Origin: CAZMCH01 sp964564735 | GTDB taxonomy: Bacteria > Poribacteria > DTPJ01 | Direction: 5' to 3' | Assembly (NCBI GenBank): GCA_964564735.1 | Contig: CAZMCH010000027.1 | Span: 1 to 43,938 of the forward strand | DNA: 43,938 bases | In this document: positions 32,855 to 42,128 of the stretch, in pieces | How positions within the stretch are numbered: position 1 is the first letter of the stretch | Layout of the letters: each line of letters opens with the position of its first letter | The notes under the pieces: generated by a model | What the model was told of the DNA's origin: nothing | Database searches by the model: none | The model's input: the letters and a program-made list of their open reading frames with translations, nothing else | Translations under genes and position numbers: made by a program

Positions 32855-33973
32855 ATGGTCAAAAAATTGAAAGCCGGCGCACTTGGTGCAGGCGGAGTGT
32901 TTATGAATTTCCATTACCCAGTTTATGCTAGTCATCCAGACGTTGAATTTGTAGGTGTTTATGACCCCGCAGAAGTCTCACGAAAGAGATGTTTAAGCAC
33001 GTTGGGACCCGAGGGTTTCAAGGAAAGTCAGCTTTTTGATAATCAAGACGCATTGCTTGATAAAGGTCTTGATCTGGTATCTGTTTGTGTTCCTAATTTC
33101 CAACATCATCCAGTAGTTATTGCTTGCCTCGAAAAAGGGATAAATGTTCTTTGTGAAAAGCCCCCTGCTATGAACGCTGGGCAAGTTGAAGAAATGATAA
33201 GCGCGGGCAAATCATCAGGCAAAATGCTTGTATGGCAATTCAATAACAGATTTCGTCCAGAGGCTCAATGGCTTTGGAAACATATCTTCACAGATGATAG
33301 CCCAATTGGAAACGTTGTTACCGCCCAAGCAGAATGGGTTCGTAGAAACGGCATCCCCGGCAGAGGTAGTTGGTTCACACAAAAGAAAATGAGTGGTGGC
33401 GGTCCCATCATAGATTTATCTATTCATGTTATGGATTTGGCTCTTTTTGGTATGGGTTATCCAAAGCCAACTTACGTTTTAGCGACAGCCAGCGATCTAT
33501 TTGTAAATGATATGGATGTCTGTGGTCCTTGGGGATTCTCCGATCCCAATGGAACTATGGATGTAGAAACCGCCAGTCAAGGTATGGTTTTATTTGAAGG
33601 CGGAAAAAGTATGCAGTATAGGGCATCTTGGGCAGAGAGAATCGTTCAGGAAAGAGTCGCTTGCGTCCTGCAAGGCTCAAAAGGCGGAGTTATGCTAGAA
33701 AGAACCTTTGGACAAGATGGTATTGATGATACCGCAATAGATAAATGTATAATTGTCCGTCAGTCTTACGGTAAACCAAGTAACGACTCTTTTGTTGGAT
33801 TGCTCGATCCATATATGGGGCGCCGCGCATCTGTAAAAGCCTATATTGACAGTGTTCTCTCTGGCAAAAAAGACCCGTTATTGCCTGAACCAGAACATGG
33901 TCTAATTATGATGAAGATGATTGACGCCATGTATGAGTCAGCCAAAACAGGCAAACCTGTTGAGGTTAAATAA
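32855..33973 (+). CDS. Gfo/Idh/MocA-family oxidoreductase (third of three)
   Basis: The 372-residue protein has the Rossmann motif KAGALGAGGVFMNFHYP at its start (glycine-rich but with an extra residue), NVLCEKPPAM with the conserved lysine, then FNNRFRPEAQWL and DLSIHVMDLALFGMG with the second active-site His. The start is the ATG preceded by GGAGG; a longer start 51 bases upstream has none. Substrate is unknown. It has its own strong promoter and a hairpin terminator after the stop, so it is probably monocistronic. Confidence 0.9.
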   Translation: MVKKLKAGALGAGGVFMNFHYPVYASHPDVEFVGVYDPAEVSRKRCLSTLGPEGFKESQLFDNQDALLDKGLDLVSVCVPNFQHHPVVIACLEKGINVLCEKPPAMNAGQVEEMISAGKSSGKMLVWQFNNRFRPEAQWLWKHIFTDDSPIGNVVTAQAEWVRRNGIPGRGSWFTQKKMSGGGPIIDLSIHVMDLALFGMGYPKPTYVLATASDLFVNDMDVCGPWGFSDPNGTMDVETASQGMVLFEGGKSMQYRASWAERIVQERVACVLQGSKGGVMLERTFGQDGIDDTAIDKCIIVRQSYGKPSNDSFVGLLDPYMGRRASVKAYIDSVLSGKKDPLLPEPEHGLIMMKMIDAMYESAKTGKPVEVK

Positions 33974-33990
33974 CTGAATAAAAAGATAAT

Positions 33991-34022
33991 AAAAGCCACA
34001 AGATATGCGTTCTGTGGCTTTT
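33991..34022 (+). terminator. Intrinsic terminator after the third oxidoreductase
   Basis: AAAAGCCACA (33991-34000) pairs with TGTGGCTTTT (34013-34022) around a 12-base loop, followed by ATTTACT. It sits 17 bases after the stop and just before the Shine-Dalgarno of the next gene. Confidence 0.75.
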
Positions 34023-34049
34023 ATTTACTAATAAAGGAGAAAAAACAAA

Positions 34050-34862
34050 ATGAAAAGAATAATATTTTTTTTGTTCGTTGTTTTGTTAATAATACCTTGC
34101 GCTTGGGCTCAGAAGCCTAGCTATAATGTTGGGCTTGTTGCAAATGGTCAGCTCAAAGAAAATTCTACCGTTGCTTATGATTGGGCAAAAACCAAATTTA
34201 ATACACAGATTATCGGTATTCCAAAATCCAAGACTGATCTAACAAAATTCGGTGTTGTATGGTGGGATGAAAGCAATGGAGCATCAATTCCTGCGTCTTT
34301 TCTTGACGATTCTGTTGTAAAGGCATTTCTTGGATATGTTGAGTCTGGCGGAAGCCTTTTTCTCTCAAATCTTGCCTTACATTATGTTGTTGAGATGGGT
34401 CTCGAACCCGAAAATTTGAGATACTTTGGTGAAAATAGAAATATCCCTCTGGATTGGACAGATTTTCAGATTGCTAAGGGACAAGAAAATCATCCAGTAT
34501 TCAAAGGTCTGAAAGTTGAGGGTGGAGTAATCCAATATGATATTTTAGGTTACTGTCAAGGCTCTGATTTTTATGGTGCTGGTGGACCTTTGGGACCAAA
34601 ATATAAAAATAGCAAGCTATTGGCTCAAACAATTGATGGACAACCACAATGCAACGGATTGGTTGAATATACCGTCGGTGATGGTGCAATTATTGTCATC
34701 GGTTGGGTATGGTCAGCATTTGCTCTAAATGCAAAGTTAGCAAATGTCCATGAACCTTTACATGAGAATATAATAAAATATCTCAGCACAAAATCAAAAT
34801 TTGCTCCTGTTGAATCTGCTGGAAAGCTGACATCAACTTGGGGAGCGATTAAGGTAGATTAA
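34050..34862 (+). CDS. Secreted ThuA-like protein with W-tail (second copy)
   Basis: A 270-residue protein with a signal peptide (MKRIIFFLFVVLLIIPCAWAQ, likely cleavage after AWA) and a ThuA/GATase-like Rossmann domain: YNVGLVANGQLKEN, FGVVWWDESNGA, YVESGGSLFLSNLALHYVVE, ENHPVFKGLKV and then VGDGAIIVIGWVWSAF. Like other ThuA-like proteins it may bind or hydrolyse small carbohydrates; no nucleophile is clear. The C-terminus, GKLTSTWGAIKVD, mirrors KASTTWAKLKN in the protein at 13567-14319, though the rest is only distantly similar. AAAGGAG precedes the ATG. It ends at a strong bidirectional hairpin. Confidence 0.75.
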   Translation: MKRIIFFLFVVLLIIPCAWAQKPSYNVGLVANGQLKENSTVAYDWAKTKFNTQIIGIPKSKTDLTKFGVVWWDESNGASIPASFLDDSVVKAFLGYVESGGSLFLSNLALHYVVEMGLEPENLRYFGENRNIPLDWTDFQIAKGQENHPVFKGLKVEGGVIQYDILGYCQGSDFYGAGGPLGPKYKNSKLLAQTIDGQPQCNGLVEYTVGDGAIIVIGWVWSAFALNAKLANVHEPLHENIIKYLSTKSKFAPVESAGKLTSTWGAIKVD

Positions 34863-34881
34863 TTAGACTGTATAAGAGTCG

Positions 34882-34924
34882 CCCAAACTTTCAAGTTAGT
34901 ATGATTCCTAGTTGAAAGTTTGGG
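34882..34924. terminator. 13-bp stem bidirectional terminator
   Basis: CCCAAACTTTCAA (34882-34894) pairs perfectly with TTGAAAGTTTGGG (34912-34924) across a 17-base loop. It sits between the convergent ThuA-like and DUF6785 genes and can serve both strands. Confidence 0.75.
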
Positions 34925-34937
34925 ACACAATTCAATA

Positions 34938-36878
34938 TTATGGCCAGGGGAATGACGGCGCAGGAACTTTAAGAATCCAGCTAACAACCGTCCAGATGAC
35001 AGCCATACTGAACTCACCGAATATCATCCCCAAAAAGAATGGTCTAATTTGCCTATATTGCTTCATTCCACCATATTTGAGCAAAGGATGTTTTATCCCC
35101 CAAGCGACCAACACAGGGCACCAAAAAACAATCATCGTCCATGAGGCAGAAAGGGCATATCCAAGCGGATGTAAGGGCCACCACCAAAACAATGTCCTCA
35201 TTATCGCAAGAAAGGTTGCAATGCCAATACCGACAAAGAAGAATATAAGTCCCGTCCATTCAACCGATTGACCGCTTGAGCGCTCAACTGCGGAGATGTT
35301 ATCCTGAAATCCCCAAAGCGGATTGCCCCAATATGTGTATGAATACATATTCAGCGCGCCAAGATTGTATGGTAACCATAAATGAATGACACCTGCTACG
35401 ATTATTGCAACTAAAATACCGACAATAAAAACAGGTAAAAGTGACCTTCGCTTCATATTCACGCCATCAGAAATCTTTAATCCATCAAGGAATGCCGTAA
35501 ATAAAAGCCCTCTTTGATCCCTAGTGAATATGGCATCAAACATTGATAGAACGGTCAGCGTTTGGGGTCCAAGCGTCACTTTTGGCAAAATCATTGCGTA
35601 TAGGTCAACGGGTCTAAATGATGTTTCTGTCATCAATAACCCGCCTTCAGAAGTGCTTCTTGCCATTACAATAGCAACAAAGAACATATACACTAATAAC
35701 TCAATAAAGGCAAACCATAGCGTTATACCAGCCAAATAACACCATATAACCGATCCGATAAAGCTAAAAATCAATCCCCAAAATGCCACTCTATAAGGCA
35801 TTAGCTCGTTTGAGTCGTCAATCTGCTTTGCATGAAAAACGCCTTTGATCATACTCCTAAAATATGGAATGCTTACGTAAAATAAATAACCGACAACTAT
35901 AACGTAAGCACCTGCAACTTGATAACCCATAAAAAGTTGTGTAGGATATAAAGGCATCTCAGATATTCTCATGCCAAATACTGCGACAATCACGCTTTGC
36001 ACCCTTGTTAGAATGAAAAACACCCATAAACTAAAAAGCAATTGCGTTGGCAGAAGATAAAAGAATCCGATAGCAGCGAATGAGAAATAAAGCGGAGTAT
36101 AGCTGATGCTGTTAAAAGGTTTTTCTGTAAAATATTGATTTAAGTATGCGTATAATGGTATTTGTGGGACAAGAGGCGTGATTTGATGCAATCCGTTTAA
36201 TGTGAATATCAAAGCAGGTATTGCAAAACCTATCCATGAAAGCCTGTTTCGTAAGAATCCTCCGCCTTCTTTTACAAATTCAAGTGGAAATTGAGCAAAC
36301 GGAAATGCTAATTTCTCATTATCAACCCATTGCCTACGCAATATAGTCGCAAGGCACATAAACCCAAAGAAGACCATCAAAGCAAGTCCGCCCCATGCCA
36401 GAAGTGGAGTCAGCCATTGATCCCAGGGAACTGATTGCCAGCTTTCTAGCTTCTCATAAAACGTTACAGATACCTTCTGCAATTCGCCTTTTGTCGGATC
36501 AAATGGGACAAGCCACCCTCTTATATGTGGATAAAAAAGGTCAACCCAACCGTTTGTTTCATTGGAATAATAATTGACAGCGACAAGGGCGGGAATTAGC
36601 TTTTCCATAAGGCCACGAGAAGTTATCATAGATGCGACTAACATCATGCAATATATGGTCATTAACTCGTGAGGTTTTAGTCCTAATCGTTTCGAATGCT
36701 TTTGCAAAAGTCCATTTATAATAATGAGAAAGAAAAAAAGACCAATGACAACAGGCGGAAATTGCAGAAATCCGATCTGTATGTGCATAATCACAAGTTC
36801 TGCATAAGATACAATTAAGCAGATTGCAATGACAAATATAATACCGATCAGTATTGCTCTTAATGATGTTCCAGACAT
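34938..36878 (-). CDS. DUF6785-family polytopic membrane protein
   Basis: A 646-residue protein with 12 or more predicted helices. The N-terminal part matches the pattern of DUF6785/DUF6784 proteins: VSYAELVIMHIQIGFLQFPP, KRLGLKPHELMTIYCMML, then NYYSNETNGWVDLFYPHIRGW and EKLAFPFAQFPLEFV. A large central segment (SEGGLLMTETSFRP, FDAIFTRDQRGLLFTAFLDGLKIS) is typical too. The family is common in Planctomycetes, Lentisphaerae and Poribacteria and is thought to be a transporter related to oligopeptide permeases; no substrate is established. It is alone between two terminator-like features, so likely a single-gene transcript. Confidence 0.78.
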   Translation of the reverse strand: MSGTSLRAILIGIIFVIAICLIVSYAELVIMHIQIGFLQFPPVVIGLFFFLIIINGLLQKHSKRLGLKPHELMTIYCMMLVASMITSRGLMEKLIPALVAVNYYSNETNGWVDLFYPHIRGWLVPFDPTKGELQKVSVTFYEKLESWQSVPWDQWLTPLLAWGGLALMVFFGFMCLATILRRQWVDNEKLAFPFAQFPLEFVKEGGGFLRNRLSWIGFAIPALIFTLNGLHQITPLVPQIPLYAYLNQYFTEKPFNSISYTPLYFSFAAIGFFYLLPTQLLFSLWVFFILTRVQSVIVAVFGMRISEMPLYPTQLFMGYQVAGAYVIVVGYLFYVSIPYFRSMIKGVFHAKQIDDSNELMPYRVAFWGLIFSFIGSVIWCYLAGITLWFAFIELLVYMFFVAIVMARSTSEGGLLMTETSFRPVDLYAMILPKVTLGPQTLTVLSMFDAIFTRDQRGLLFTAFLDGLKISDGVNMKRRSLLPVFIVGILVAIIVAGVIHLWLPYNLGALNMYSYTYWGNPLWGFQDNISAVERSSGQSVEWTGLIFFFVGIGIATFLAIMRTLFWWWPLHPLGYALSASWTMIVFWCPVLVAWGIKHPLLKYGGMKQYRQIRPFFLGMIFGEFSMAVIWTVVSWILKVPAPSFPWP

Positions 36879-37172
36879 AGTTAATTTGTAAATAAGGAGT
36901 TAGAGATTTGAGGGTGTTTTTTGGAATAACTAAATTATAAATCAATTGTAATATTTGGTCAACAAATTACTCCTGAAGTCTGTAATAAATTATTTGATAT
37001 TATAAAGCTTGAGTTCTATAATATAATTTAGAGGCAAGTTATTTATTGCTACTCCAGCGAATAATTAACACATATTGTTAGTTTGCGAAATATGGAGGTG
37101 ATTGAAAATTTTGCTTTAAAGCATCGCCAAATGTAAAATTGTATGATAACTTGCTTTCTAAGGGGGCAAAAA
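36879..37172. other. AT-rich gap between DUF6785 and the papain remnant
   Basis: The gap carries no gene. TTTGGTCAACAAATTA near 36956-36968 resembles the repeat-element ends but too weakly to call. AAGGGGG before 37173 is the Shine-Dalgarno of the decayed protease. Confidence 0.4.
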
Positions 37173-37726
37173 ATGAATAAATGGCGTTTACCACTGGTAA
37201 TTTTTCTATCATTATTTCTAGCTTTTGGATTGTTTTTTAGAGTTGCTAATGCAAGCAAGGAAGAATTAGAAGAAATTCAAAAAGCAATCAAAGAAAGCGG
37301 AGCAAAGTAGAAAGCTGATGAAACCAGCGTATCACGTCTTGATCCGCAAGAATTCAAGAAACTATTAGGAACTATAATCGACAAAACCCTTCCCGTAAAA
37401 GATAAAGTAAAACCACAACCACCAGCACCACCTACTCCCACACCAATACCATCTCCTGTTTATTTAAATTGGGCTGATGAAGTTAAGGTTACACCTATAA
37501 AAAATCAGGGCAATTGTGGTAGTTGCTGGGCTTTCGGCGCAGTTGCTGCAATGGAATCAGCATATCTAATTGCAACTGGACAAAGTTCAGTTGACTTAGC
37601 TAAACAGGATTTAGTTTCCTGCTGTCCTATCTGTTTGGGGAGATCCCGCTGGTGGCTATGGTGGAGGCTACATGTATAAAGCTTATGATTACCTTCGTGA
37701 TACTGGAGCAATAGCTTCTGTCTTTT
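37173..37726 (+). pseudogene. Decayed papain-family (C1A) cysteine protease
   Basis: The ATG with a G-run Shine-Dalgarno starts a signal peptide (MNKWRLPLVIFLSLFLAFG), then an inhibitor-like propeptide segment that ends ESGAK and hits TAG at 37308. Downstream in the same frame is KADETSVSRLDPQEFKKLLG, a proline-rich linker and the protease itself: LNWADEVKVTPIKNQGNCGSC, with the active-site QGxCGSCWAF and C. A frameshift occurs in GGGGA near 37637-37643, after which the other frame reads GDPAGGYGGGYMYKAYDYLRD. The sequence then ends at the YfhO-like gene, so the catalytic His and Asn part is missing. Three separate lesions show it is inactive. Confidence 0.85.
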
Positions 37727-39631
37727 TTATTTTATCAACCATAATATCACTTGTGAGAATCTTTTGACAAAACTAGAATCTGTATGGTACCACCTTTCTA
37801 ATCTGCCTGTCTTATAGCACCAACAGACAAATACAAGGAATAAAAGGCTAAAAAAGCTAACTATCAGACCAATAAAGAAACTTCTTGATATATATTGTAG
37901 AGTTATATTGTAAGTTCCAATATCATTCAGTTCCAATGCAAGCAAACCGTTTCTATCAGATAGATTTCCCTGATTTGTCCGCCAATCTCTGTGATAATTC
38001 TGATTGATAATCAGTGTATCAGGCTTTTCTATTATCACCTGAATTATGATTGAATTTGGTATGAAATATGCCTGAGCAATATTATTTGAATCAAGGAAAT
38101 ATGACTCTCCATGATAATTGGGATTGGGAATTCTTATTCCATCAGCACCAATAAAATATCGCGGAGTGGCATTTTCTGCTATCGGGATTCCTGTATGCCA
38201 ATCAACCGTGCCGATATTACGTATTAGATTTGTATAAGTTAAGGAATTAAGAGGTTCTCTTCTATTTCGCACAATGTCTTTCCCTTGTATGTTGAAAAAC
38301 TCATCAGATTTGACCTGATATTCTGGTGGCAAATCAAGAGTGTATGTTTCTTTTTGAATTTTTGCCATCTTTGGATACAAGAACCAGACACCTGCAATTA
38401 CCAATATTATTGCAATAATATGCCCGATCAATCTTGGGTGAATCTTTGCTATAAGCCAAAAGAATTGACCAGAAACAATAGCGAATGTAAAAGCTATCTC
38501 AAAGCTAAAATATTTATAAGGACGATATATAGCGCTGAATATCGGCACTTTCCAAAGAAATTTCAGGAGATCAACAGGGGCATTAAAGGCGAGTATCAAC
38601 CAACAAAATAAAAAGAGAATAACTCCAAAAGGGAATGATTCTTTGCGAAATATGTAAAAAGAGATTAATGAAAGCAAAACAGGAAGCCATCCAATAGTAA
38701 CAAGCCCTTGAGCCTTTTTCCAGCCAATTAATTCTTGCCATAGTTGCTGATAGGTATATGCAAAAACGCCTTCAGGAGAATAGGTTTTTGCCTGAAAATA
38801 AAGGTCAATATTTCCAATGCCTCCTTTTGAAGCGATAAGATCAAGCGCGGGTAATATCCTTATCATTCCAATAAAAAACGTTACGATTAAGGCAAGAATA
38901 ATAATCTTTATTGGACGGGTTTTTATCTTTTTTTCTGACGATGCAAATGTGTTGAATTTAGGTATAACATCAAAGACGCATATAATAATTAGGTAGAGAA
39001 AAATCATCATTGCATTCAACTTGCCATCTGAGAGCATTGTATAAAGGACAAATGGCAATATTAGTAACGCAATTTTGCGACCACGACAAGCCAATCCAAT
39101 CAAAAGCAGACATAGCGGAAGAAATCCTGCATAAACTTCATTAGGGTTTCCATCCTGTATTCTAAGAGGAATAAAAAGGCTTAATCCAAATATCAAACCA
39201 GAAAATAGAGAACCCCATTTTGTATATCCAAGAACATGTCTTCCTAATGCGTATGTTGATAAACCACCAATTAGAATAGCAAGAAATGGAATGATTTTCA
39301 GCGATCTTATTGAGCCAAAAACGAAGGTTAATATTATAAGTGGGTTTAATGTTGAATCTTCTGGATCACCAATGGTTGGGTATCCACCACCAAACCAAAA
39401 TGAACGCTGTGGAAAGGTATGATATTCAAAGACAGCCTTTCTCACAGCTTCATGTCTGCCGAGATATTGAAAAAAGTCATCATTATCATTTAGCTTATTG
39501 CCTGATAATAAAGGTGGGATTGATGATGCAAGTATCAAAACAAAGATTAAAGCATAAGCAAAAATATCAAACAAATGCTTTGACCGTCGCAAAAGAACTT
39601 CCATGAAACCTTTTATTTTTGTAAGTCTCAT
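37727..39631 (-). CDS. YfhO/GT-C-like polytopic membrane protein
   Basis: A 634-residue protein with about 12 helices and a soluble C-terminal beta region (from EYQVKSDEFFNIQGKD). The loop after helix 1 reads SGNKLNDNDDFFQYLGRHEAV and is followed by WFGGGYPTIGDPEDSTLNPL, a pattern common to YfhO-type and 6-pyruvoyl-tetrahydropterin-synthase-related membrane proteins; this suggests a lipid-linked sugar transferase (GT-C fold), acting on the outer face of the inner membrane. The acidic DND is a candidate catalytic site. It starts 15 bases after the bicupin stop (ATG 11 bases after AAGGG). Its 3' end lies on the truncated papain gene, probably a rearrangement point. Confidence 0.72.
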   Translation of the reverse strand: MRLTKIKGFMEVLLRRSKHLFDIFAYALIFVLILASSIPPLLSGNKLNDNDDFFQYLGRHEAVRKAVFEYHTFPQRSFWFGGGYPTIGDPEDSTLNPLIILTFVFGSIRSLKIIPFLAILIGGLSTYALGRHVLGYTKWGSLFSGLIFGLSLFIPLRIQDGNPNEVYAGFLPLCLLLIGLACRGRKIALLILPFVLYTMLSDGKLNAMMIFLYLIIICVFDVIPKFNTFASSEKKIKTRPIKIIILALIVTFFIGMIRILPALDLIASKGGIGNIDLYFQAKTYSPEGVFAYTYQQLWQELIGWKKAQGLVTIGWLPVLLSLISFYIFRKESFPFGVILFLFCWLILAFNAPVDLLKFLWKVPIFSAIYRPYKYFSFEIAFTFAIVSGQFFWLIAKIHPRLIGHIIAIILVIAGVWFLYPKMAKIQKETYTLDLPPEYQVKSDEFFNIQGKDIVRNRREPLNSLTYTNLIRNIGTVDWHTGIPIAENATPRYFIGADGIRIPNPNYHGESYFLDSNNIAQAYFIPNSIIIQVIIEKPDTLIINQNYHRDWRTNQGNLSDRNGLLALELNDIGTYNITLQYISRSFFIGLIVSFFSLLFLVFVCWCYKTGRLERWYHTDSSFVKRFSQVILWLIK

Positions 39632-39645
39632 GTTCTAATAATCCC

Positions 39646-40464
39646 TTATCGTTTGGAAAGGTCATCACCAATATCTTCTGCATCAAACTTTCCTTTTTCC
39701 AGCGAGACAGCCATATTCAAAACATCAAGATATTCGTTGCTGTCATTATATATTCCATGACAACCCCCAAGTTTGCTTGGTATTGCATCACCCTTAAAGA
39801 CACCAATTGTTTCATCATCAACAGTCATTCTGCCTTTACCATCAAGTATTATATAACATTCCTCAAGTCCTATATGACGATGATAACCAATTGACGTATC
39901 TGGTGGAAGCAATATATGGTCAATATAGCCCCAATTTGTCTTAAATAACTCATATGACCATATTCGGCGGAATTTCAGTTTGCCCTTGCCTTTATGGACA
40001 GTTCCATCTATTTCTAATAATTTGTTTCTGTCAATAAATTGATGTGGAATTTTATCGGGTGTGGTTAATTTCATATTTTCAAGGCTTTCACCAAGATCAC
40101 GATTATCATATTTGCCATCTTTATCACCAACACCAAAATTGATGAATTGTATGATTTCGTCAGTATGGTTATATATGCCATGTGAATCGCCTGCAAAACA
40201 AGGTCCCATTGCGCCAGCGGATAATTCTGCAGTATTGCCATTATGCGTAAATTGCGCAGAACCGTTGAATATCACATACATTTCTTCACAATTATCATGA
40301 AAGTGATGACCTATTCCAGACTTTGGGGGCAATACCCCGCGATGAATAAACATCCAAGGCGTCTCAAACTTATCCCATAAAGACATTAGCAATATAGTTC
40401 CTGCGCCTGAATGGCAATTCTTTGCCTCAAAGAACTTCGATGGATCAGTTCTTCCAAAATCCAT
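39646..40464 (-). CDS. Bicupin (double-cupin) protein
   Basis: The 272-residue protein contains two cupin barrels. The first has GHHFHDNCEEMYVIFNGSAQF (HxH, acidic) and DSHGIYNHTDEIIQFINFG; the second has GYHRHIGLEECYIILDGKGRM and GGCHGIYNDSNEYLDVLN. Each has the HxHxxxxE and later His that bind one metal. Duplicated cupins of this form are typical sugar or sugar-acid isomerases or dioxygenase-like proteins; the reaction here is unknown. Start follows AGGAGG by seven bases. It is 130 bases from the DUF1638 gene and 15 from the YfhO-like gene on the same strand. Confidence 0.82.
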   Translation of the reverse strand: MDFGRTDPSKFFEAKNCHSGAGTILLMSLWDKFETPWMFIHRGVLPPKSGIGHHFHDNCEEMYVIFNGSAQFTHNGNTAELSAGAMGPCFAGDSHGIYNHTDEIIQFINFGVGDKDGKYDNRDLGESLENMKLTTPDKIPHQFIDRNKLLEIDGTVHKGKGKLKFRRIWSYELFKTNWGYIDHILLPPDTSIGYHRHIGLEECYIILDGKGRMTVDDETIGVFKGDAIPSKLGGCHGIYNDSNEYLDVLNMAVSLEKGKFDAEDIGDDLSKR

Positions 40465-40594
40465 TTTATTTCCTCCTCATAATATAATATGTCAAGGAAT
40501 CTGCAAATATAATTAAGATTATATTCTGGCATCAGTGCCACAATTCAATAGTATTTAATATCCATTAACAAAAATATACTCTTTGATGGTAAGT

Positions 40595-41356
40595 CTATTT
40601 GAATTTCATAACATTCTCATCATAGGAAGCAACTATTGTATGACCGGGTGGAATGACAAGGAATTCGTCTTCATCCCATTCGCCATCAATAAGTTTTCTA
40701 ATTAGCCTAATATCGCCTTTTATTTCATCATAATTCCAGTTTCTGTCTTTGGCAATCTTTTTTGCTTCTTCGCTGTAATTGAGAAAATTAACGAAATCAA
40801 TATCGATAAATGTAACCTGTGAATAATTCTGCACCCATGAGTTTTCAAACTCGATTAAGTATCGGGCATTATCCTCGCCATATTTCTCAACATACTCCTC
40901 AAACTTTTTTCCCAAACCAAGCCCGTCTTGATGTTTTCTTTCAACAAACATACCTTTAAGCCGTTCAAACCACCCAGAAGTGTAATAATAAGTCCCCGGA
41001 TGTTCAGTAAAATATTTCATATATTTTTCTTTTGAACCCATGAATAAAGAAATACAATCATGGGCTTTTGGTATGATTAAAGGAATATCTTTTGCTCGGA
41101 TGCCGTCCATACCACGACTACATAAGGCATAACCTAGCACAATGCCATCAAATGCGCCTTTTTCTGTTTCATCTATCTGCTTTTGCACTTCAACACGCAT
41201 CATATCAGGATTATCATGTAATCCTCTTGGCATAAAATCAAGGTTAGTAATATTTCTTGTATATGCAGAGCATAAGCATATTTCCCTAAATAAAACTTCA
41301 CAAGCAATGACTTTTAGTCGTTTTCTTTGATTATTATTTGTTTGTTGCTCAGTCAT
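40595..41356 (-). CDS. DUF1638 domain protein
   Basis: The 253-residue protein matches DUF1638, with VIACEVLFREICLCS at the start, GIVLGYALCSRGMDGIRAKD, then IPKAHDCISLFMGSKEKYM and a YFTEHPGTYYYTSGWFERL segment. Conserved cysteines in LCSR and AHDC suggest a metal or cofactor site. In other genomes DUF1638 genes often sit beside corrinoid-dependent methyltransferases; none is seen here, so that link is only background. It overlaps the amidohydrolase end by eight bases (its ATG lies within the previous gene's TTTAATGACTGA end). Function unknown. Confidence 0.78.
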   Translation of the reverse strand: MTEQQTNNNQRKRLKVIACEVLFREICLCSAYTRNITNLDFMPRGLHDNPDMMRVEVQKQIDETEKGAFDGIVLGYALCSRGMDGIRAKDIPLIIPKAHDCISLFMGSKEKYMKYFTEHPGTYYYTSGWFERLKGMFVERKHQDGLGLGKKFEEYVEKYGEDNARYLIEFENSWVQNYSQVTFIDIDFVNFLNYSEEAKKIAKDRNWNYDEIKGDIRLIRKLIDGEWDEDEFLVIPPGHTIVASYDENVMKFK

Positions 41357-42128
41357 TAAAAAATTTATCCTCCATGTTTATTTTATATATCTTTTTGGCA
41401 TTTTTCCAAAGTATCAATTCTATGGATTCTTTTGAGATATTAGCACCCATTACTTTTCCCAATTGCACCGCAAAACCACGCCCTGGGGCATCTGAAGCAT
41501 ATAATATTCTTTCTGCGCCTATCTCTTTAACCGCAAACTCCAATATACCAGCTTCGGGTTCTCCGCCACCTATATCAACGTATATATTGGGATAAGGGGC
41601 TATATCCGCTATTCCACGAAATCCAGCACCGTAGAGATGAGCCATTTGAATTTTGAGATCAGGAAATTTGCTTGCGAGAATCGCAACATCAGCAGGGGTT
41701 GACTCATCTTCCATGTTGCCTGTCATCTTATACCATGCGTGCTGTAATATTGGTACATCAAGCCTAATAGCAATCTCGGCAATTGGCTCAACTCTCGGAT
41801 CGCTTGCTTTTACTGCGGTCCATAGCTTTATGCCGATCATTGATCCTTCAACAATACATCTTTGAATCTCGTCAATCGATTCTTGTTTATGTTGCGGATT
41901 TACATAGCATAAACCGATTATACTATCAGGAAAATTCCCGATAGCTTCCAAAAGACAGTTATTTGCCTTTTGAACTTCATCAACAGTTGGATAGATTGTG
42001 TAGCCATATTCGCCAAGACATGATGTTAATAATAGATTAATACCATTTCTTGAAGCAGATTCTATAATTTTTTCAACAGAATCATCGTCACTCCATCTAC
42101 CAATATGTATATGCGAATCTATTATCAT
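41349..42128 (-). CDS. Amidohydrolase-family (TIM-barrel) metal hydrolase
   Basis: The 259-residue protein is a member of amidohydrolase family 2. The HxH motif is SHIH (H6, H8); other ligands are IKLWTAVK (Lys), LQHAWYKM (His), QMAHLYGAG (His) and YASDAPGRG (Asp). It hydrolyses or decarboxylates a small carboxylate or lactone, probably cytoplasmic. Its start overlaps the sialidase TGA by four bases (ATGA) and its end overlaps DUF1638, so translation is coupled. Its role in glycan breakdown, for example on a lactone or sugar acid, is an inference from context. Confidence 0.85.
   Translation of the reverse strand: MIIDSHIHIGRWSDDDSVEKIIESASRNGINLLLTSCLGEYGYTIYPTVDEVQKANNCLLEAIGNFPDSIIGLCYVNPQHKQESIDEIQRCIVEGSMIGIKLWTAVKASDPRVEPIAEIAIRLDVPILQHAWYKMTGNMEDESTPADVAILASKFPDLKIQMAHLYGAGFRGIADIAPYPNIYVDIGGGEPEAGILEFAVKEIGAERILYASDAPGRGFAVQLGKVMGANISKESIELILWKNAKKIYKINMEDKFFND

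Noticed and set aside
36950..36975. TTTGGTCAACAAATTA as a sixth copy of the element end
   Set aside because: It matches only the TTGGTCAAC part, lacks CTAG and a partner, and could be chance in AT-rich DNA.
37308..37310. In-frame TAG in the papain gene as pyrrolysine or selenocysteine-like recoding
   Set aside because: TAG ends the PHP, unknown (5773) and foldase genes normally, and the gene has a frameshift and truncation as well, so decay is simpler.
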